A DNA stretch of 64,000 nt from JBBRGK01 sp036741355 (GTDB lineage Bacteria; Chloroflexota; Dehalococcoidia; CAUJGQ01). The translations under genes and the position numbers were made by a program. The notes under the pieces were generated by a model. The model saw nothing but the letters and a program-made list of their open reading frames with translations. It had not been told where the DNA came from and ran no database searches. Of this stretch, positions 60,406-64,000 are shown piece after piece (position 1 is the stretch's first letter; every line of letters begins with the position of its first letter). The stretch is from the NCBI GenBank assembly GCA_036741355.1, contig DAINSK010000002.1, forward strand, positions 62,001 to 126,000. The letters run 5' to 3'.

Positions 60406-61893
60406 ATGTGCTTACAGATGCGTGAGCAATGCACCATGGCGGCCCGACCCCGTGGGATTCCGCGTGGATCCCGCCGGCGGGCGGTCGCAGCTGCTGCAGT
60501 TGCGATCATTTCGCTGGCGGCGCTTGGCGCCTCCCGGGTGCGGCCCGCGTTCAGCCAGACAGCCCCGTCCGCACTCTCACCGGAAGAGGCGATCATCAGC
60601 CTGAGACCGTTCGCGCTCACCGCGAATGATCTGCCATCCGGGTACCGGCTGGCAGGCACATCCGCCGGCACTCCGGCATCACAGGCGTTTGTCACCAGTA
60701 GCCCGCGCGCAGCGCTTAGAGAGCGTGACGCAGCGGGGTACATGGTCTCTGTAAGCCAAACGCTGCTTCCGTTGACTCGCGGTGCCGGCCCGGTTGAACA
60801 GTTTGACGTAGCCCTCTTTGCCGACGCACCCTCGGCCGCTGCATACGCGACAGGGGTGTCATTCCCAATACGCAACGCCACCGGTCAGCAGGTCGAGGCC
60901 ATTGATCTGCCCGCACCCCTCGGCAGCGCCAGCAAAGCGTGGCACCTAACAGTGAGCCCGCCGGACGAGCGGCCAATCGGTGAATACCTCATCCGCTGGC
61001 ATCGCGGACAGGTTGCGTTCACCGTGCTCACCGCGGCCGTGTCGGGCGACGAGAAGCTCGCCGACGCGGCCGCGCTGGTTGCAGTTGTGGACCTGAAAGA
61101 GGCGGCGTTGCCGGCACCGAAGCTCGGCCTTCCCACGGTCACGCCTCCGGCCACCGAGGCCCAACGTCTCACGGCCGCCGAACTGCTGGCCACGATCGGC
61201 ATCGGCGATGAGGACGCACCGATCGGCTATAACGTCACGAACGCATCGATTGCGACGAACGCCGGCATTGTGTTCGGAAACCCCGATCCCCAGGCAACGC
61301 TCCACCGCGTTGACGAGCAGTGGAAGCGGATCGTCGGCGTATCAGAAACGTTTTCAACGCCCCAAGGCAGCAGCAGCACAACCCTGAATGCATCGGCTTC
61401 TCTCGACGCCGACGCCGATGCCGCGTCCGCGAACGTGGACATGCGGGACCTGATCGCCTCGCCAACCGCGGTTGTCACCGTGATCGACCCGCCGGTACAG
61501 CTTGGCGACGCGGGCTACGCGTTTACGGTCGACGCAACCTCTGCTTCCGGTGAGGCGCGGCAATCGGTGATCATCGAATGGACTCACGGACCTCTGTTGC
61601 TAGCGGTGACGATGTCGGGCCCGCAGGCCATGATTAACATGGATGACCTCGTGGACTTCGCCCAGCAGTGGGAGACCGCATACCAGGCGAGCGACCTGGC
61701 TCCCACTGGCTCAACACTGCCCAGCTCGCCGCCGGCAGCTTCACCGAATCTGACGCCGTCTCCGCTTCCGACTCCGGCGCCCACGCCGATTACAACAGCC
61801 GGGACGGTGCGGCCGGTGTCGGCGCCGCGGCTGATATACACCCGCCCGGATCAGGCTGGGGTGCTAGGCTCCGGTCCCTCGGTCTCGCGTTGA
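60406..61893 (+). CDS. Secreted hypothetical protein
   Basis: A 495-residue exported protein: a signal peptide (RRAVAAAAVAIISLAALGAS) is followed by repeated DLPSGYRLAGTSAGTPASQA-like domains; the second half begins near GIGDEDAPIGYNVTNASIAT. Each unit has a long beta/alpha pattern ending in WTHGPLLLAVTMSG or WHRGQVAFTVLTAA. The C terminus is Pro/Ser/Thr-rich (PSSPPAASPNLTPSPLPTPA). Family unknown. It has possible starts at ATG 60406, 60418 and 60436. Confidence 0.6.
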   Translation: MCLQMREQCTMAARPRGIPRGSRRRAVAAAAVAIISLAALGASRVRPAFSQTAPSALSPEEAIISLRPFALTANDLPSGYRLAGTSAGTPASQAFVTSSPRAALRERDAAGYMVSVSQTLLPLTRGAGPVEQFDVALFADAPSAAAYATGVSFPIRNATGQQVEAIDLPAPLGSASKAWHLTVSPPDERPIGEYLIRWHRGQVAFTVLTAAVSGDEKLADAAALVAVVDLKEAALPAPKLGLPTVTPPATEAQRLTAAELLATIGIGDEDAPIGYNVTNASIATNAGIVFGNPDPQATLHRVDEQWKRIVGVSETFSTPQGSSSTTLNASASLDADADAASANVDMRDLIASPTAVVTVIDPPVQLGDAGYAFTVDATSASGEARQSVIIEWTHGPLLLAVTMSGPQAMINMDDLVDFAQQWETAYQASDLAPTGSTLPSSPPAASPNLTPSPLPTPAPTPITTAGTVRPVSAPRLIYTRPDQAGVLGSGPSVSR

Positions 61894-61960
61894 CCCCCAT
61901 TCGGGCCGGTTGCTAAGATTGAACCGTCGCCGGCACAACACCGGCGATTGGTGTGTACGC

Positions 61961-62566
61961 ATGATCGTCATCGGCCTCACCGGCGGGATCGCCAGCGGCA
62001 AGTCCACCATTTCGGGTGCACTCGCCGAGCATGGTGCGACCGTCGTGGACGCCGACAAAGTGGGTCACGACGTCTACCGGCCAGCTACGGAAGGCTGGCA
62101 GAAGGTCGTGGACGCCTTCGGCAAGCAGATCCTGGCCCCCGATGGCGAGATCGACCGGAAGGCGCTCGGGGCGATCGTATTTGGTGACCCGGCGCACCGC
62201 GAGCGGCTCCAGGCGATCGTGTGGCCGCTCATGAAGGGGATGATGCGCCGGCTGATCGACGATTTCCGCAATCAGGGCATCGGGGTCGCCGTGATTGAGG
62301 CCGCGGTCCTGATTGAAGCTGACTGGGTCGATCTGGTCGACCAGGTATGGGTTGTGACTGTGCCCGTTGAGGTCGCCGCGGCCCGCCTGATCGCCCGCAA
62401 CGGACTGACTCCCGATCAGGCCCAGGCACGCATCTCCGCTCAGCTCAGCAACGAGGAGCGAGCGCGACAGGCGGACGTAGTAATCGACAATAGCGGCTCG
62501 GTCGAACAGGTCAGGAGCCGTTTGGCAGAGCTCTGGGACGGTCTGGTACTCGCGGGTAGCCGCTAA
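61961..62566 (+). CDS. coaE: Dephospho-CoA kinase
   Basis: A 201-residue P-loop kinase that phosphorylates the 3' hydroxyl of dephospho-CoA, the last step of CoA synthesis. P-loop GLTGGIASGKSTIS (residues 5-18), the DADKVGHDVYRP motif, and the LID-like RNGLTPDQAQARISAQLSNE are typical. ATG 61961 is selected because it precedes MIVIGLTGG directly. Confidence 0.95.
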   Translation: MIVIGLTGGIASGKSTISGALAEHGATVVDADKVGHDVYRPATEGWQKVVDAFGKQILAPDGEIDRKALGAIVFGDPAHRERLQAIVWPLMKGMMRRLIDDFRNQGIGVAVIEAAVLIEADWVDLVDQVWVVTVPVEVAAARLIARNGLTPDQAQARISAQLSNEERARQADVVIDNSGSVEQVRSRLAELWDGLVLAGSR

Positions 62567-62675
62567 GAGATGCAGCCAAGAAGGCATGGCGGAGCCGGTT
62601 AGATACTGACCGGCTGGACGGGCGGCACCCTGCAGACGAGCCAAACCCGGATGTAGGACCCGTAAGGGATGGCGT

Positions 62676-63596
62676 GTGGCAATGACAACCGACACAGATC
62701 AGCACCAATTTCGGCAGTATGCGATCGAGGAATATACCCCGAAGCGCGAACCTTTCTACGTGGGCATCAATGACGAAGAGCAACTCTTTCGCGCTGCCTT
62801 TGAACAGAAGATCCCCGTGCTCCTCAAGGGGCCGACCGGCTGCGGCAAAACGCGATTCGTTGAGTACATGGCATACGTGCTCGGACGTCCGCTGAACGTC
62901 ATCAAGGAAAAAGCAGGAAGCGGTGGCGAGCCACAGAATAACGGAGCAGGCGACGGTCACGGATTGTCCGTCGTGACTGTCGCCTGCCACGAAGACCTGA
63001 CAGCGGGCGACCTCGTCGGCCGCTATCTGCTCGAGGGCGAGGGCACGCGTTGGATGGACGGTCCGTTGACGCGGGCGGTCAAACGTGGGGCCATCTGTTA
63101 TCTGGACGAAGTCGTCGAGGCACGCAAAGACACGACCGTCTTGATCCACCCGCTCACCGACCATCGCCGCCTGCTGCCGGTGGAGAAGCTCGGCCAGGTG
63201 ATCGAGGCTTCCGAGGGTTTCCTGCTGGTCATCTCTTACAACCCCGGCTACCAGAGCGCGCTCAAGGACCTCAAGCACAGCACCCGCCAGCGTTTCATCG
63301 CGCTCGACTTCACCTATCCGCCGCGTGAGACCGAAGCGAAAATCATCGAGCACGAGGCCGGCATCGACGCGGCGACCGCAATGGAGCTCGCCAAGCTCGG
63401 CGAGAAAGTGCGTAACCTGCGCGAGCACGGACTGGGTGAAGGCGTAAGCACCCGCCTGCTTATCTACGCGGGCAAGCTCATCGCCAAGGGGATCACGCCG
63501 CGCCGCGCCTGCCAGGTGGGAGTCGTCTGGGCGCTCTCCGATGACGCCGAGGTGCAGCGCAGCATCGAGGAAGTTGTCTCGTCGATCTTTGAGTAA
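62676..63596 (+). CDS. CbbQ/NirQ/NorQ-type AAA ATPase
   Basis: A 306-residue MoxR-branch AAA protein: Walker A GPTGCGKTR (residues 52-60), an inserted Gly/Asn-rich loop of about 20 residues (AGSGGEPQNNGAGDGHGLS), Walker B AICYLDEVVEA, and a sensor region VISYNPGYQSALKDLKHSTR with RQRF, followed by the CbbQ C-terminal domain. Such proteins activate metalloenzymes (Rubisco, nitric oxide reductase, nitrite reductase or CO dehydrogenase) together with a VWA partner (CbbO/NorD). The partner is not visible before the window ends. Confidence 0.85.
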   Translation: MAMTTDTDQHQFRQYAIEEYTPKREPFYVGINDEEQLFRAAFEQKIPVLLKGPTGCGKTRFVEYMAYVLGRPLNVIKEKAGSGGEPQNNGAGDGHGLSVVTVACHEDLTAGDLVGRYLLEGEGTRWMDGPLTRAVKRGAICYLDEVVEARKDTTVLIHPLTDHRRLLPVEKLGQVIEASEGFLLVISYNPGYQSALKDLKHSTRQRFIALDFTYPPRETEAKIIEHEAGIDAATAMELAKLGEKVRNLREHGLGEGVSTRLLIYAGKLIAKGITPRRACQVGVVWALSDDAEVQRSIEEVVSSIFE

Positions 63597-63602
63597 CCGC
63601 AA

Positions 63603-64000
63603 TTGAAGATCGGCATCGTCTCTGACATTCATTGCAATATTGCGGGGCTCGACCGTGCACTCGCCGAGATGGGCGACGTCGACGAGTTGATCTGCGCCGG
63701 CGACAGCATCTTCCAGTATCGCTTCTCCAACGAGGTCGTGACGCGATTACGGGAGCGCGGGGCGCGGGTCATTCTCGGTAACCACGAAGAGACATTTTTC
63801 AGCTCGGCCGGCGTACGCGCCCAGCAAGCGGGATGGATCGACCGCGATGCTTACGCCTATCTTGCGAGCCAGCCGGCCGAGATTCGGGTCACCGTTGGGG
63901 ATAAGCGGCTGTGCATCGTACACGGCAGCCCCTGGGACCCTCACAATGAATACGTCTATCCGCACAGCCCAATACTGCGGAAGTTCGCGGAGTTCGACGC
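63603..64000 (+). CDS. Metallophosphoesterase, N-terminal part (cut by window end)
   Basis: From TTG 63603 the frame reads KIGIVSDIHCNIAGLDRALA, GDVDELICAGDSIFQYRF, ILGNHEETFF, and CIVHGSPWDPHNE. These are motifs I-IV of calcineurin-like phosphoesterases (D-x-H, G-D, G-N-H-E, H-G), as in YfcE/MJ0936-type phosphodiesterases. Window ends after about 132 codons. It starts 6 bases after the ATPase stop, so the two are co-transcribed. Confidence 0.85.
   Translation, partial: MKIGIVSDIHCNIAGLDRALAEMGDVDELICAGDSIFQYRFSNEVVTRLRERGARVILGNHEETFFSSAGVRAQQAGWIDRDAYAYLASQPAEIRVTVGDKRLCIVHGSPWDPHNEYVYPHSPILRKFAEFD

Overview
The window is a high-G+C bacterial chromosome segment with dense, short-spaced genes on both strands. 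The gene set points to a Chloroflexota (Thermomicrobia or Dehalococcoidia-like) organism: NrfD-type quinone-linked membrane complexes, an EtfBA/EtfD menaquinone branch, a split acyl-CoA mutase, citramalate synthase, a geranylgeranyl-reductase-family flavoprotein, a class I T-box leader and CCCC/GGGG hairpin repeats. That placement is inference; no rRNA is present to fix it.

Layout. 1-6.9 kb: end of an MFS transporter, an MBL-fold hydrolase, a branched-chain aminotransferase coupled to a PH-domain membrane protein, a geranylgeranyl-reductase-like flavoprotein, a YciI-like protein, an inositol-phosphatase-family enzyme and an acetyltransferase. 7-14.5 kb (minus strand): an excisionase-type HTH fused to two Clp-N repeats, two radical SAM/SPASM proteins resembling alternative-heme enzymes AhbC and AhbD, a sulfide:quinone-oxidoreductase-type flavoprotein, an ATC-hydrolase-like protein and a GltD-like flavoprotein with ferredoxin domains at its C terminus, interrupted by a resolvase remnant. 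14.8-17 kb: a NarL-type two-component pair.

17-32 kb is the most unusual part: respiratory modules of [tetra-cluster Fe-S protein - NrfD - Ig-like membrane protein] present twice in tandem. Copy A (about 19.9-23.6 kb) continues into an SPFH protein, a cytochrome c and a two-domain cupredoxin lipoprotein. Copy B (about 26.2-31.9 kb) continues into two Ig-like/coiled-coil lipoproteins and its Ig-like protein carries an extra CuA-like cupredoxin domain. Each copy has a divergent two-component system; that of copy A has collapsed into a pseudogene. No molybdopterin catalytic subunit is present.

32.6-41.7 kb: a branched-chain amino acid operon, ilvB-ilvN-ilvC-leuA-leuB-cimA, preceded by a consensus promoter, a T-box riboswitch with a likely CUC (Leu) specifier, and a short Ile/Leu/Val-rich open frame. 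41.8-44.1 kb: a PhoR/PhoB-like pair with 11-bp direct repeats upstream. 44.5 kb: tRNA-Pro(CGG).

44.7-60.4 kb is a fatty-acid/acyl-CoA region: mutase large subunit, SDR, three enoyl-CoA hydratase paralogues with different catalytic residues, an acyl-CoA synthetase, a membrane Fe-S EtfD-like oxidoreductase and EtfBA, which together would activate acyl chains, oxidise them and pass electrons to quinone. Small membrane proteins, a frameshifted ArsR-DUF2087 regulator and a tandem pair of small unknown paralogues lie within it. 60.4-64 kb: a secreted protein, dephospho-CoA kinase, a CbbQ/NorQ-type ATPase and the start of a metallophosphoesterase cut by the window edge.
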